A stretch of DNA of 64,000 nucleotides from Metridium senile (GCA_949775045.1 OX459097.1:16778210-16842209); one strand, 5' to 3'; positions 1-11,812 are shown, counted from the stretch's first letter. The notes: generated by a model from the letters alone, not told the origin. Numbers and translations: made by a program.

Positions 1-84
1 GCTGATGTCCATAATAATGTCAATGGAATGTAATAACACAATAATACTCTGATAATTATGTAAGTAATGCTAAGTTACACTTAC

Positions 85-183
85 CAAAGATTTGAAACTG
101 TCGATTCGAGCTGACAAATTTTCGAGTCTTGTGAAAGTCTTGTAAATCAGCTGTTGTAACTCAAAAACATACTCTCCCTTCCG
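85..183 (-). CDS. Possible internal exon, coiled-coil-like, unknown gene
   Basis: On the minus strand, 33 codons are open between an AG acceptor (185-184) and a strong GTAAGT donor starting at 84. The peptide is leucine-rich and helical (it contains VFELQQLIYKTF and RLENLSARI), suggesting a coiled coil. The frame is closed just upstream by a stop that overlaps the acceptor. No family is recognised and no partner exon is visible before the window edge. The rest of 1-960 shows only AT-rich sequence and short accidental frames. This is inferred from splice signals and composition alone. Confidence 0.22.
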
Positions 184-971
184 CTATGGACATTAAGCAA
201 TATTTCCCAAGTATTTCTACAATGCTCAATACACTAAAACATCAAAAACGGATGATTTTTAACAGAAAAGTAACTTGTAATTCCCCCAAGGCCACTGAAG
301 TCATTCAAACGGTTAAAATGGCCGCTCTGCGCCCAAATTTGATTTCAATCACGTGATTCAATATCTCCGCTTTGATTGGCTAATGATTTTTGAGACAGGA
401 ACCCCAATCATTTACTCGTATAACAACATAAAAGGAAGCAAACAGACAGACCGACTGAAGAGAAAAAAAAGGAAAAAAATCAAAAATAAAACAAACACGC
501 ACAACAAACTAACAAACAGACATATAGACATATAGACAAACAAACAGACGAACAAATAAAACAAACGAGCCTCACGAACTTACAAACAAGCATATATCAT
601 TGATTTTGCACCTTTTATACGGTTTTAAAACTTTTAAACATTCTAAAATGTATCTATATCTAGTCATCTCAGTTCAGGGGATCATAAAAGGAACTGGAAT
701 CCGTACATTTTTTTTCTTTTTTAATTTTTTTTTCATGTGGTATCCCTTTATAGGGTTCAAAATCGTCACGCCATGCCGTTTTTTCAGGGGCCTCTGAGGG
801 GCAGGGGCTGGGGGCTTAGCCTTGAGGTTATGATCAAAACCGTCTTCGTTTTGATTCAAAAGGCTCAGCCAACCGGATAAAATTGACCTTACTTCTAAAA
901 CGATCAACTATTGTTGTCAAAATTGCCGTATTCCTTTCGTTAACACTGGAAAATAGCGTATCCAGTTTTAG

Positions 972-1158
972 GTGACCTTAGGTGTCCACACGAATCCGCG
1001 TATCCGGAGGATTCAAAAGTATCCTATCTGGAGAGTGGTTTCAAAAGTATGTGGTTTCGTTGACCGGATTCACTGGATTCGTGTGGACAATAGGCCGATT
1101 CGCATCAAAAAGTATTGCGGTTTCAAAAGTATCCGGATCCGTGTAGATGGGGTCTAAG
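972..1158. repeat. Short inverted-repeat element (MITE-like)
   Basis: The motif TCCACACGAATCC near 984 recurs inverted as GGATTCGTGTGGA near 1075 and, more diverged, as GGATCCGTGTAGA near 1138. The phrase TTCAAAAGTATCC is repeated several times inside. A small, imperfectly symmetrical non-coding element fits best. Confidence 0.45.
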
Positions 1159-1391
1159 TTCTGAACAATCACACTATGGTATATTGTACAGAGGCTTTTC
1201 CTGTGATACAATCCATTAATTCAATGGCTGCAGTATATTGCATTAGATGGTATAATAATAGCTGAACAATAACAATAGTAATATAAATAATAGTTATAAG
1301 TATAAGTATGTTTTATATAGTGTCAGTATCATTTCAATGTATAGCCAATATCATACAAGTCCAAATGACTTTGTACTGTATTGATTTTATA

Positions 1392-2213
1392 TCCAATCAT
1401 ATGCATTGGTTTGTATAGGTGTTGTATAGATCTATGCAAGCCCTTATCCAAACCAATGTTGTATTGTATAGACTATCCAATCACATGCATGGGTTTGAAT
1501 AAGTGTTGCGTAGATCTATGCAAGCCCTTATCCAAACCAATGTGGTATTGTATAGACTAATCCAATCATATGCATGGGTTTGTATAGGTGTTGCATAGAT
1601 CTATGCAAGCCCTTTCCAAACCAATGTGGTATTGTATAGACTAATCCAATCACATGCATGGGTTTGTATAGGTGTTGCATAGATCTATGCAAACCCTTAT
1701 CCAAACCAATGTGGTATTGTATAGACTAATCCAATCACATGCATGGGTTTGTATAGGTGTTGCATAGATCTATGCAAGCCCTTATCCAAACCAATGTGGT
1801 ATTGTATAGACTAATCCAATCACATGCATGGGTTTGTATAGGTGTTGCATAGATCTATGCAAGCCCTTATCAAACCAATGTGGTATTGTATAGACTAATC
1901 CAATCACATGCATGGGTTTGTATAGGTGTTGCATAGATCTATGCAAGCCCTTATCCAAACCAATGTCGTATTGTATAGACTTATCCAATCACATGCATGG
2001 GTTTGTATAGGTGTTGCATAGATCTATGCAAGCCCTTATCCAAACCAATGTGGTATTGTATAGACTAATCCAATCACATGCATGGGTTTGTATAGGTGTT
2101 GCATAGATCTATGCAAGCCCTTATCCAAACCAATGTGGTATTGTATAGACTAATCCAATCACATGCATGGGTTTGTATAGGTGTTGTATAGATCTATGCA
2201 AGCCCTTATCAAA
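1392..2213. repeat. 85-bp tandem repeat, about 9.7 copies
   Basis: Units start at about 1392, 1476, 1561, 1645, 1730, 1815, 1899, 1984, 2069 and 2154, giving a period of 84-85 bp. Each unit carries the palindrome GCATAGATCTATGC and the phrase CACATGCATGGGTTTG. Inner copies are nearly identical and the first two are more diverged. The array sits inside a larger block whose edges share direct repeats (TTTCCTGTGA near 1197 and 2406), so it may be the expanded core of a transposable element. The open frame on the minus strand here is a by-product of the repetition. Confidence 0.9.
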
Positions 2214-2473
2214 TACAGCATAGTAATAGACAGTGCAATACAATACGACATTGTATTGGAAAAGGTGTTGTATACAGCTATCCAATACAACATATCATTG
2301 TCAATAGGATTTCATTGCACAATACAATGCATGTAAAATACTTTGTGGTATTGTATTAGTGTAATACAATTTCTATGCAATCCAACTATGGGATTGCATA
2401 GAGCCATTTCCTGTGAATAAATCAAACGTTTTTTTATACTGATTTCTTAATTTCCTGATAATTTGGGACTGAA

Positions 2474-2720
2474 CAGGATTTTCCGATTTACCGGCACAGA
2501 GGCAGATTTGGCACTAATAGTGCCAAATGATAGTACCAATGTTAATATGTCATTATTTCTGCAATATTGTTCTTATTTTTTTTATTCTTACTCACAAAAT
2601 GTAATATTTTGAACACATGCAACTCCTATAAATTCTAATAATGGTAAACAGATAACATGCGCGTATGCTAATTAGTATCTGGTACTATTAGTACCAAAGT
2701 CGGTAAATCGGAAAACTCTG
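2474..2720. mobile_element. MITE with inverted ends, non-coding
   Basis: The left end reads CAGGATTTTCCGATTTACCG. The right end, read on the other strand, is CAGAGTTTTCCGATTTACCG. A second inner inverted motif (GGCACTAATAGTGCC on the left, GGTACTATTAGTACC on the right) is itself palindromic. About 247 bp, without coding capacity. No clear target-site duplication was seen. Confidence 0.7.
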
Positions 2721-3138
2721 TTTTGTATTTTGCCATAGACTGTCACACGGCATGCATGTTGGCAAGACATTCTATAAATAAAATGACGTCGTTGTCTGTC
2801 TCCCTCCCCATATCAAACAATGTTCAATTACAGTATATCTGTGTTACCTCTACGGAGTTCGTCCAAGTAAAATAACATAGAAAACATGATTACAGTACTG
2901 CGACTTTGTGCGGGTTTTCCCTGGCAGGAATCAAATAGCACATGTCACAAATCCCCTTTAATACTTTTCACTATAAATAAGCGAGGAACTGCATCATACA
3001 GGTTATCAGTTATATATAACACGACTAATAGACACTGATTTATAGGGCTGTCCCAGGTACCAATATAAGTATGTAATTTAAATTTTTTGGATTTATGCAT
3101 TTTTGTAATTTATTCATTTATGAGAACTTAAACAATTT

Positions 3139-3330
3139 AATATGAAGACAAGCGAGGAGAAATTACAACGTTTCATTGTCATCGCGACAACATTCTCAAG
3201 AAAATGATGGTGAAAATAGAAAAAATATGTATTAGTATAGATATTTTATCTTTTTTCACCATCATTTACTTGAGAATGTTGTCAGGATGACAACAAAACG
3301 TTGTAATTGTTTCTCGCTTGTCTTCATATT
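3139..3330. mobile_element. Hairpin element, about 75-bp arms
   Basis: Sequence from AATATGAAGACAAGCGAG (3139) is mirrored by CTCGCTTGTCTTCATATT ending at 3330. The arms also share ACAACGTTT and ACATTCTCAAG phrases and enclose about 40 bp of AT-rich loop. This is a typical foldback MITE with no coding capacity. Confidence 0.8.
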
Positions 3331-3414
3331 ATTATTAAATAAAAAATACAAATATTTATTTATTATTGTTATTATTTGATTCATACATTTATTTATATTT
3401 TAAAGTCTGAGTCC

Positions 3415-3535
3415 GGGTCCGGGCCCAAAGTCCTGGTTTTACAGCATGCCCGCGAAGGAAACGCTTGCAAACAAACCCCGGGATTTTAAAGGCATCCTGT
3501 AAACACTGGACTGGACTTTGGACTGGACTTTGGAT
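3415..3535. repeat. Small GC-richer inverted repeat
   Basis: CCAAAGTCCTGGTTTTACAG near 3424 is mirrored imperfectly by CTGTAAACACTGGACTGGAC near 3497, followed by further copies of GGACTTTGGACT. From here to 5450 no gene is seen: the sequence is AT-rich with one G run (about 5283-5300). Confidence 0.5.
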
Positions 3536-5450
3536 GTTTTTGACGAGATTTTGATTTTTTTTCTTTCCTTTTTTTCCTTTTACATCATAATTATATTTCC
3601 ATATTTCATTTTATTATTATCAAAAATCTTGAATGATATTTTTATATATTCGAAAAAACATTTTTTTAGGAATTAGTGAATTTGATAATAACTAGCCGAC
3701 TGGAACGTAGTATGTACACAGGGTCTGGGTTTTGTTATCTGTCATAGGCAAGCCTCTTTTGACAACCGAAAACGATATTCATTTGAATACGGTATTTGTA
3801 GTATTTAATTATTTATCTATTTATTCATAGCTAGAGGAAAAGAATACGGCTTGTGTAATTGACAGTGTTTTGTAATATATAACAAAGATTGCCGAAATTC
3901 TTCTAATTTTTCAACACTACAGAAGGTGGTCTGGTTTTTTTACTTCTTCAAAATTGGTTTCACTGAACAAAGGCGACGCCATTTATCGTGTCACAGGTAG
4001 CCCAAGCTCACTGTTAGTGTTGATTTACTAAAGAATATAATTGGGTACTTTTCAACCTTTGATTTTTTTCCTTAAAATTTAAAAAAAATTCAACAAAACT
4101 TGAAGAATGACTCCTCGATCGGAGGTTTAACATTGATTTAATGACGACGATGATAAATCCTACGTTACAATTACAATACAAAACTAAGTAATAATAACGT
4201 ATAAACAATAGGTCAAAAGCCATAGACTTACAGTGAAGAGTACTTTACAGGTATTAGAAGTAGTGCTTTGATCTTGCTCGTTTACATAAACAAAATGGCG
4301 ACTCGATAACAATATAAGGTCAGCGGTAGTCCGTGCTGGCTAGTGGTCAGCGGGTAGTCTCTTCAAAACTCTTACAGCCTTTAATTTTGTTGACCTGTAG
4401 AATCCTCTGAGTTAATTCCAGCCGATTTCGTTCAGAATAGATTACTCACGCTTCTGCAGTGTATGTGATACAAATGTGCATCCTGTGTATGGTGTGCAAT
4501 GTATGACATGTATCAGGCATAATCAGACAAAATTATGAACAAATTATCTTTTGGTTCAGCGACTATTTATATTTTACATTCATTTTGAGTGGGTTTGTGT
4601 GTTTTGAGTTGAATTGAAAAATCTTTAATTAAATGAAAAAAGTGTGTTTGCACTGAGTTGTCTTTCAGTTGTTGCATTATTATTATTCTTGCATATCTTT
4701 ACTAAAATTGTCAAGATAAGATAAAAGAGTAAAAGTAAATCTGGCAGAATAAATTAAAGTTGAAGCTAATATGCAATTCAGGACGAATCGGTATGAGATT
4801 TACAGGTCACGGACATGATTTCTTTTGTCAAATTGTCATTAATTATTCATGAGTTTAATTATAAGGACACCACAAAAAAAAAATGCAATGCTTTGTTGGA
4901 CAGATTCTATTGCTACAATAATTGTAATGATTATTTGCATGGGAGCCAGGCTTAACATATTCTTGAAATACCACATTAAGGATACGGTCTATGCTCATGG
5001 GGTTCTTTCACATGCCCTCAGTTAAAAATGTGTTTACTGCGTCATTTTACAATAATAAGAGACATAAAATGTATCATTTTAAAGCTTAATATATAACAGA
5101 GAATATAAGACTGCATGCATATGTTTTGTTATAATTAACAACAAGTTTCTGTAACCTATACTCTACAAAAAAACTCAAAATTAAGGGACCATTCATTATT
5201 TATCTAAAGGGGGGATAGGGGACAAAGCTATTTTAAATAAGCAATTCAAAAGGTTGGGCTTTTATTTTTAGGCCAGAGATCGGGAGGGGGGGGGGGGGGG
5301 GCTTTGACAAAAGTTTCATCTTTCACTAAAAAATCTCCTACCACTCCCCTCCCCCTCCCACCCCTCCCCCATTCTAGAGAAATGATGACTGGTCCCTAAA
5401 GTGTGAGTAACAACTTTCTGAATTGTATATGTCGTGAACGTTAATGTGTA

Positions 5451-5783
5451 TTACTTCCCTTCAATTGCAAGAACCCTCGCTAATTGTGGATGAACTTTCC
5501 ATAAACTTTTAACAAAGCAGTCAAACGCTTCAGGTCCTTTTCGAGGTAAAAGGTCCAACAATGCTCTCGCTTGATCCGTTTTAGTCTTTTTTGCTTTGAT
5601 GCTCTCTCCATCTTCTGGAAGTAATATGTCAGTCATAAATGGCAGTAATTGCACTGCTTGAAGTTCTACCTCGAGAATAGGTCGTTGTTCGCGCAAAATT
5701 CGTCGATATTTTACACCCATCGTATTCCCCATCGCTTCCGCCACTTTGATTCTTTCTATTTCGGGGAATACCCATGACGTCAT
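5451..5783 (-). CDS. CARD-domain protein, single domain
   Basis: A 110-residue open frame reads almost entirely as a caspase recruitment domain. Family hallmarks are the RRILREQRPIL helix 1 region, the acidic middle section and the helix 4-5 segment ARALLDLLPRKGPEAFDCF, the most conserved part of CARDs. CARDs pair with other CARDs to assemble caspase- or kinase-activating complexes in the cytoplasm. The start at 5783 was chosen as the first ATG after an upstream stop; the inner ATG before GVKYRRIL is an alternative. It ends in TAA, but a possible GTAATA donor overlaps the end, so further exons towards lower coordinates cannot be excluded; none was found. The gene is divergent from PIGC with 158 bp between start codons. 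Confidence 0.75.
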   Translation of the reverse strand: MTSWVFPEIERIKVAEAMGNTMGVKYRRILREQRPILEVELQAVQLLPFMTDILLPEDGESIKAKKTKTDQARALLDLLPRKGPEAFDCFVKSLWKVHPQLARVLAIEGK

Positions 5784-5941
5784 CAGGCTTGGTTGCTAAA
5801 CCCACCTCTTTCAAACATGGCGTTCAAAATGGCGTTTAGTTATTAAACACAAAAACAAGCATTTTATCCCATTTCCAAAGCATGTTATTCACAATTATTT
5901 GATAGTTATGAAATACAATGTCTATATAAGAGCGTGTAGTA
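5784..5941. promoter_or_regulatory. Probable bidirectional promoter, CARD gene / PIGC
   Basis: Only 158 bp separate the divergent start codons. The interval holds two close copies of an ATGGCG motif (AACATGGCGTT and AAAATGGCGTT), resembling the YY1-type element of TATA-less housekeeping promoters. No TATA box is evident at a useful distance on either side. Promoter function is inferred from geometry and motif. Confidence 0.5.
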
Positions 5942-8900
5942 ATGGAAATGGCCGAAAGAAAGCCATGGAGGAAGGTTTTGTATGAAGTTCAAGAGTATCC
6001 TGATAACTATGTCGACAACTCATTTCTCGAGAAGTTGAGGAAGAATCGTAAGTATTTGCTGCACATAACAATAACAATACTATTAGCATCAGACTGGAAC
6101 ACACAACTTAAGTAAAATAAAATGAACACGTACAAACTAAGTTTCTGGAGGAAGGGGAGGGTGGGTTGTGTTTTGGTGGGAGATTATGAATAGGCAAAGA
6201 TCTTCTTGTCAGAAACCATCGGTATAAGTGATTATCGGTGAATATTTACCTCGCAGCTCGAAGACTCACCGCTCGGTAAATATTCACTGATAATCACTTC
6301 GCCTTCGGCGAATAATTGTTAAATATCAAGGAAATAATGAATGAGGCTGTGTATGATATGCACAATTATGCTGAACAAGCAGGGTGGGGAAGAGGTTATC
6401 TGTGATTCACCCAAAATTCGTCCAGTGATGTGTAAAAAGCAAAAAAGTTCAGTCGTTATCTGTGAAATCATCCTCACCTGTGACCCGTGAATTACAGATT
6501 TGTAAAAAGGCTTTACATATGTAACTCTGTGATGTGTGAAATCATGAAAAAGGCCCTTGATTTCTGATTGTCACCCCCCCTTCCCCACCCTGAGTATCAA
6601 TGAACAATTATTACCAAGGAGGGTGTTATCTGCTGAGAACAAAGTCAAGTAGGATAACACTTCTCAGGATTTGAATAATTCTTTATGTCAAAAGGCAAAT
6701 TCATTGACCATGAAAATCACACATTCAGATGTTTTAATATTTTTATGATGTGAGTGGGTATTTACTTTCTTTTACTAAATCATTTCAGGGACATACTATT
6801 AGATAGTTGATTGTGAGGTTGCAGGATATCCCCCAAAAATATAGAGCACACCTTAATATTTTGAGAAAAAAAAATATTTTACTCATAACAAATCCTGAAA
6901 ATACTATCGTGCAAAGCTGATAAAAATCCTGCACATCCTCCAGGGGGAGAAAATATCCTGCACAAAAAAATCCCCCCACCCATCAAATATCTAATGGTTT
7001 GTCCTTTATCGTTTTATTTTATTTGTTTTCCCATAATACAACTGACTGCAAATGAATTTTTATAACACTCAAATCAAAATAAACAATGCAAAGCATGCTG
7101 GTTAAGTAACCATGGGTCTTTAATCCTGCCTATAAGAATACACTTGATTTAGTAATACAATGTAATAAACAATGCAAAGCATGCTGGTTAAGTGACCATG
7201 GGTCTGTAATCCTGCCTATAAGAATACACTTGATTTAGTAATACAATGTAATAAACAATGCAAAGCATGCTGGTTAAGTGACCATGGGTCTGTAATCCTG
7301 CCTATAACAATACACTTGATTTAGTAATACAATGTAATAAACAATGCAAAGCATGCTGGTTAAGTGACCATGGGTGTTTAAGCCTGCCTATAAGAATACA
7401 CTTGATTTAGTAATACAATGTAATAAACAATGCAAAGCATGCTGGTTAAGTGACCATGGGTCTTTAATCCTGCCTATAAGAATACACTTGATTTAGTAAT
7501 ACAATGTAATAAACAATGCAAAGCATGCTGGTTAAGTGACCATGGGTCTTTAATCCTGCCTATAAGAATACACTTGATTTAGTAATACAATGTGTTTTTG
7601 TTATCAGTTTATACAAGGACATATGACTTCTGGTATGTAGCATGGGAATCTTGCATTGTATCACAACAAATTAGCAGGTAATCTTACATTTTTACTGATC
7701 AATGATTGATGATTGATTGATCATGTGATTGATTAACTTACAATATGACTGACTGATTAGTTGTCAAATTATAAATGATTATTGATTTAACTGATTTAAC
7801 TAACTAACTGACAGACTGATTGATTGATATGAGTTGATGGACTGACTGATTGATTTACTGTCAGACTAACTTACCTATATTAATTGACTGGGACTGACCT
7901 CATACCAGCCGACTGACTGACTTATTTATTTATTGACTACTGGATCACTGATTGTTTGATTAACCTCACTGACTGATTGAATGAATGAATGAATTATTGT
8001 CTGACTGATTAATTAATTGTCTGACTGATTGATTGTCTGACTGATTGATTTACTGACTGATTAATTGTCTGACTGACTGATTAATTGTCTGACTGATTGT
8101 CTGACTGATTGATTGTCTGACTGATTGATTGTCTGACTGATTAATTGTCTGACTGATTGATTGTCTGACTGATTGATTGTCTGACTGATTAATTGTCTGA
8201 CTGATTGATTGTCTGACTGATTGATTGTCTGACTGATTGATTGTCTGACTGATTGATTGTCTGACTGATTGATTGTCTGACTGATAAATTGTCTGACTGA
8301 TTGATTGTCTGACTGATTGTCTGACTGATTGATTGACTGACTGATTGTCTGCCTGACTGATTAATTGTCTGACTACCTGATTGATTGTCTGACTGACTGA
8401 ATAATTGTTTGACTGACTTATTAATTGAATGGTTGATTAACAGGGGTCGGTTGTACGAAGGGTGGATAAAGTTATCCGCGGATAAAAGTTATCCACTGCA
8501 TAGGTTTTTGATAGATTTTATCTGCTGGATAAGGATTTATCTGGTGGATAGCGCTATTCACACTTCGTACAACCGGCCCCAGATTTTTTTGCATGATTTG
8601 TTGATTAATTCAATCATGTATAAATTGATCCAATGATTTGATTCACTTGTGGTTCAATCCTCAGTGTGTGTTTATTTGTGGCTTTGTTTGTGTACATGGA
8701 TGACAAGGTTCTTTCTCCAACACTCCTGTTCACAATATCAAGCATCCTTACTGTACTTGGATACTTCATGTATGAATTAGTTGACCATGGCATAGCAAGA
8801 GAAATGAATGGAAGATCAAGTAAGGGCCACATCTAGTTTTATTACACCTCACAAATAATCCTACAATCACATCTCCATATTTTAGTCACATGGCAATCCA

Positions 8901-11776
8901 TTATTTTTCTATAATATTATTGGACAGCAACCTATTGGACTGCAACGTTGTAATTGTTTACTCAAGATATTTTGAAAAAATTATTTGTTCAGTATAATAA
9001 AACACCTATAGGATTCATCCTAGCCAATTATGAAAAATATTTAAGTCTTGATTTCAATATTAGTAGATTGAATTCAATATTTAATTTGTGATTTGAATAT
9101 CCAATCATAATGGAGTTGGATGAATCCAATAAGTGTATAATAGCTTGACATGTACAATACTTTTATCCTTGAGTCCATGCATCCATAACCCCCTCCCCTC
9201 CCCCACCCCCAGGCATGCTCTTATCAAAAAGAAGAAGAAAAAGGAATTCATGATATTATTTCAAATAAAAAGAGCAGTTGATTTGTTGATTATTGTTTTA
9301 TTTAATATTTTTTTATTCTTTTTCCCCTACACAGGGAAGGATGATTTAAAGAGTGTTTGTCTTGTGTTGGGGTTTGTCTTTGGTCTTTCTCCTATCCTGA
9401 AAGATCTTACAAACTCTATCAGCACTGATACCATTCATGCAATGACAGTAAGTTGTAGAAAAGTACTTAAAGGCTGGTCCACTCTGTAATTTTATTAAGG
9501 GGGCTTTCATTTATTAGTGTATGGGAGGGAAGGGAGGGGGTGTTGGCAGGGTGTATTGTTTAAACTTTATTAGAGTCAAATTAGCTGATGTGTATTCATT
9601 TATGTTAGAAGATCCAAATTATTTCTAGAAACTAACTTTAAACTGACATAATTTGTTTTGCAATTTTCACAAATGAATCAAAATCATTACCAGGTTTATC
9701 CATTGTTGTTATCTTACAGTTCCACTTATAAGTAATACATGAATTCATCAATTCATTCATTTATACAATGTACATTTATTCATTTATATGTTCATTAATT
9801 AATTCATCCATACATTCATTCATCCTTTCCTTCTGTAACTTTCCTAGGCTTTTATGCTTTTGATGAATATTCTCTTTTATGACTATGGGGCAAGTGGAGC
9901 CAAGTTTATTTTCTGTTTGCCTTTTTTATGTTGTTTGATAACCATAATGGTCAGTTAGGACACAGGAAGCCCAACTATTGACCTGAGGATTTTTTTAAAG
10001 TGAATAAAATAATTTAATAATTTAAAAAAAAAAAAATTTAAATAATTTTTACCGCATGTACCTTTAGGAGTCCCTTATATTTCTTGTGTAAAGCTGTCTA
10101 GCAATTGTCAACTAAAATGTTGTGTCATTATAATTATAGCAGTTTGATAAGAAACGTTTAGAATGTTCTGTTGAAATATTTTCTCTCTTCTCAGTGTATC
10201 CAAAGCAGCGTCCTTCAATGCATCTATCTTTGCATCTGTTTGTCTAGCTTCCAGACTCCCCTCAGCATGGCATGCATTTGTAACTGTGATATTTGCAATG
10301 CAGTTGTTTGCTTTATTTCCTGTACTAAGAAGTCATTTGAAGGTAAAAGAAACTATCCACTCCACAGGAAGCCCATAGCTTAGTTGGTAGATCAATGTTA
10401 GACATCCAGGGTTTGCAGGATATCCATAGCAATATAATGAGGGGGGTGGGGGGAGGGGTGTAGTGTTGCATGAGGACACTAAAAACGGCTGCGGGGGAGA
10501 CTATGGTGTTGCTAATTTTAAACGTTTATGTAATAGTTTTCTACACAGGCTGAGGTTAGTTGGCTACACTTGCCAGTAACCCAGTTATTGCTGATATTTT
10601 TTGTTTTGTTATGACACTGTACTATCATTCTAAACGTTTGTGTATGGTTTTCTTGACAGGCTGAGGTTAGTTGGATGCACCTGCCAATAACCTGGTTATT
10701 GCTGATAGTTTCAGTATCTTTACTGTACCCAATATCAGTAGTGTTTGCTGTATTGCTAGTCTTAGTCCATTCGACTGTTACTCTAGTGTGTCCACTATGG
10801 TTTGTGAAACATCAGAGCCTCAAAAAGTAAGTCAAACACAGGTTAACAGCCATTGCATTGCGTCTGTCAAATTATGAACCTCAATGCTCGAAAGCATGTG
10901 ATATATTCGTTTTTATTATTCAAGTAGTCATAGATAAGTAAAAAAATATATTGCAGGAGTAGGACTGGATCTAGTAAAAATATCCAGCAATATTTTTACT
11001 TGTCAATGACTGGTCTTTCAAATACAAAGAATATTTTGCTTTATAAAAGAACATGGTTGGATAGATAATAAATAACTTATTAGACAGTTTGATGTGTAAT
11101 ATGGCTGGATATTTATCTCATTTGCTCGTGAAAATACAGCGTCTCATAGATATCCAGCCATAATTATTACACATCAAACTGTCTTATAAGATAAAGTATT
11201 TTAGTAACAGCTTATATACACCTACTTGCAAGAAAGTTGACATACGAAAAAAGAACATTTGTATTTAGTGACTGTTAGGAATAAATTACAAGTACAAAAG
11301 AGAGAGTTCAGCTTCATTTATCATCTCTTGTACTTTTAATTTATTCCTTACCCGCTAAATACAAAAGTTTTTTTTTTCGTATGACAATGTTCTTGCCAGC
11401 AGGTGTAGTAAGGCATGAAATGCAAACATAAAAAGAGGTTTTATCGCTACTAAATTGTTTACCTACTACAAGACTTTTTTTACAGTGAGGGCACTTGAAC
11501 CGTGAACACTTTAAGTTTTTTGTTACTATGTATAACCCACATCCCATGAGCGAATAGATTAGAAATACGATTTATTAAGAACACTTAGTGTATTTGAACT
11601 CACTGCTTGATTTTTAGAGGTTTTGAAGCAGTAGAAGGTTCAGAAAATAACAACATGAAAAAAGTCAAGTGTTCACGGTTTGAGTATTCTCACTGTAACA
11701 TGGCTTAAGGCTGATATTTTGTTACTTCCACAGCAACATTCATGGTCCATGGGATGAAGCAATTATCCAAGACTAG
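5942..11776 (+). CDS. PIGC: PIG-C, GPI-GlcNAc transferase subunit (8 exons)
   Basis: Complete gene for subunit C of the ER-membrane complex that adds GlcNAc to phosphatidylinositol, the first step of GPI-anchor synthesis. Exons, all with GT/AG borders and compatible phases: 5942-6047, 7608-7677, 8665-8819, 9335-9447, 9848-9903, 10195-10342, 10660-10826, 11734-11776. The product is 285 residues; vertebrate PIG-C is just under 300. Family signatures are [14 protein letters not shown] at the N-terminus, [41 protein letters not shown] and the C-terminal NIHGPWDEA. The protein is strongly hydrophobic in several stretches, as expected for a multi-span protein. Exon 5 uses a weak donor (GTTTAT). Introns carry MITEs, a tandem array and minisatellite DNA. 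The start is shared with a head-to-head promoter and an alternative ATG lies two codons in. Identification is firm. Confidence 0.93.
6224..6320. mobile_element. Hairpin MITE in PIGC intron 1
   Basis: GTGATTATCGGTGAATATTT (6228) is mirrored by AAATATTCACTGATAATCAC (about 6278), then CGCCTTCGGCGAATAATTG. The same hairpin occurs at 62893-63012 in the opposite orientation, so this is a dispersed family. Confidence 0.75.
7081..7594. repeat. 86-bp tandem repeat, six copies, PIGC intron 1
   Basis: Units begin at 7081, 7167, 7253, 7339, 7425 and 7511, an exact 86-bp step. Each holds GCAAAGCATGCTGG and ACCATGGG. Copies differ at only a few positions (for example GTCTGTAATCC against GTCTTTAATCC). The last unit ends about 13 bp before the acceptor of PIGC exon 2, so the array abuts the polypyrimidine tract. 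Confidence 0.92.
7686..8430. repeat. TGAT/CTGACTGATTGATTGT minisatellite, PIGC intron 2
   Basis: Loose TGAT and TGAC repeats tighten after about 7990 into 16-bp units CTGACTGATTGATTGT, with variants using TTAATTGT or a dropped half unit. A sister array with a 20-bp unit lies at 13334-14835. Confidence 0.9.
8444..8580. mobile_element. Short MITE in PIGC intron 2
   Basis: GGGGTCGGTTGTACGAAG at the left is mirrored by CTTCGTACAACCGGCCCC at the right. The interior repeats TATCC/GGATA motifs. About 137 bp, non-coding. Confidence 0.75.
10527..10614 (+). pseudogene. Partial tandem copy of PIGC exon 7 start
   Basis: The intron end plus the first ~50 coding bases of exon 7 (10660 onward) are duplicated 111 bp upstream. 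The copy keeps an acceptor (ACACAG) and the frame [16 protein letters not shown], but then reads into a TGA at 10612-10614 and has no donor. It could compete as a decoy acceptor; use would truncate PIGC. Confidence 0.7.
10925..11027. repeat. Hairpin in PIGC intron 7 (first)
   Basis: AGTCATAGATAAGTAAAAAA is mirrored by TTTTTACTTGTCAATGACT, with ATCCAG motifs near the loop. Non-coding inverted repeat. Confidence 0.55.
11074..11193. repeat. Hairpin in PIGC intron 7 (second)
   Basis: TTAGACAGTTTGATGTGTAA is mirrored by TTACACATCAAACTGTCTTA. The inner arms read GGCTGGATAT and ATATCCAGCC. The ATCCAG core resembles the preceding hairpin, so the two may be related elements. Confidence 0.65.
11220..11410. 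mobile_element. Hairpin element in PIGC intron 7 (third)
   Basis: The left arm (CTTGCAAGAAAGTTGACATACG, shown split: CTTGCAAGAAAG, then TTGACATACG) is mirrored on the right by CGTATGACAATGTTCTTGCC. The central part repeats GTACAAAAGAG and CTCTTGTACTTT. Beyond the right arm a minus-strand frame (11341-11547) has two Cys-x2-Cys pairs (CPHC, CISC) like a zinc ribbon, but it is short and overlaps the repeat. The motif CAAGTGTTCACGGTT near 11662 mirrors AACCGTGAACACTT near 11499, so repeats are layered here. Confidence 0.55.
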
Positions 11777-11812
11777 ACCAAATTCCAGGTTATTTTAACT
11801 AAAAAACACATA

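Noticed and set aside
1392..2213. CRISPR-like array
   Set aside because: Units are contiguous tandem copies without variable spacers, in an animal genome.
5283..5300. Poly-G run (also about 20791-20811) as a functional quadruplex
   Set aside because: Homopolymers of this length are common and length is unreliable; nothing nearby supports a role.
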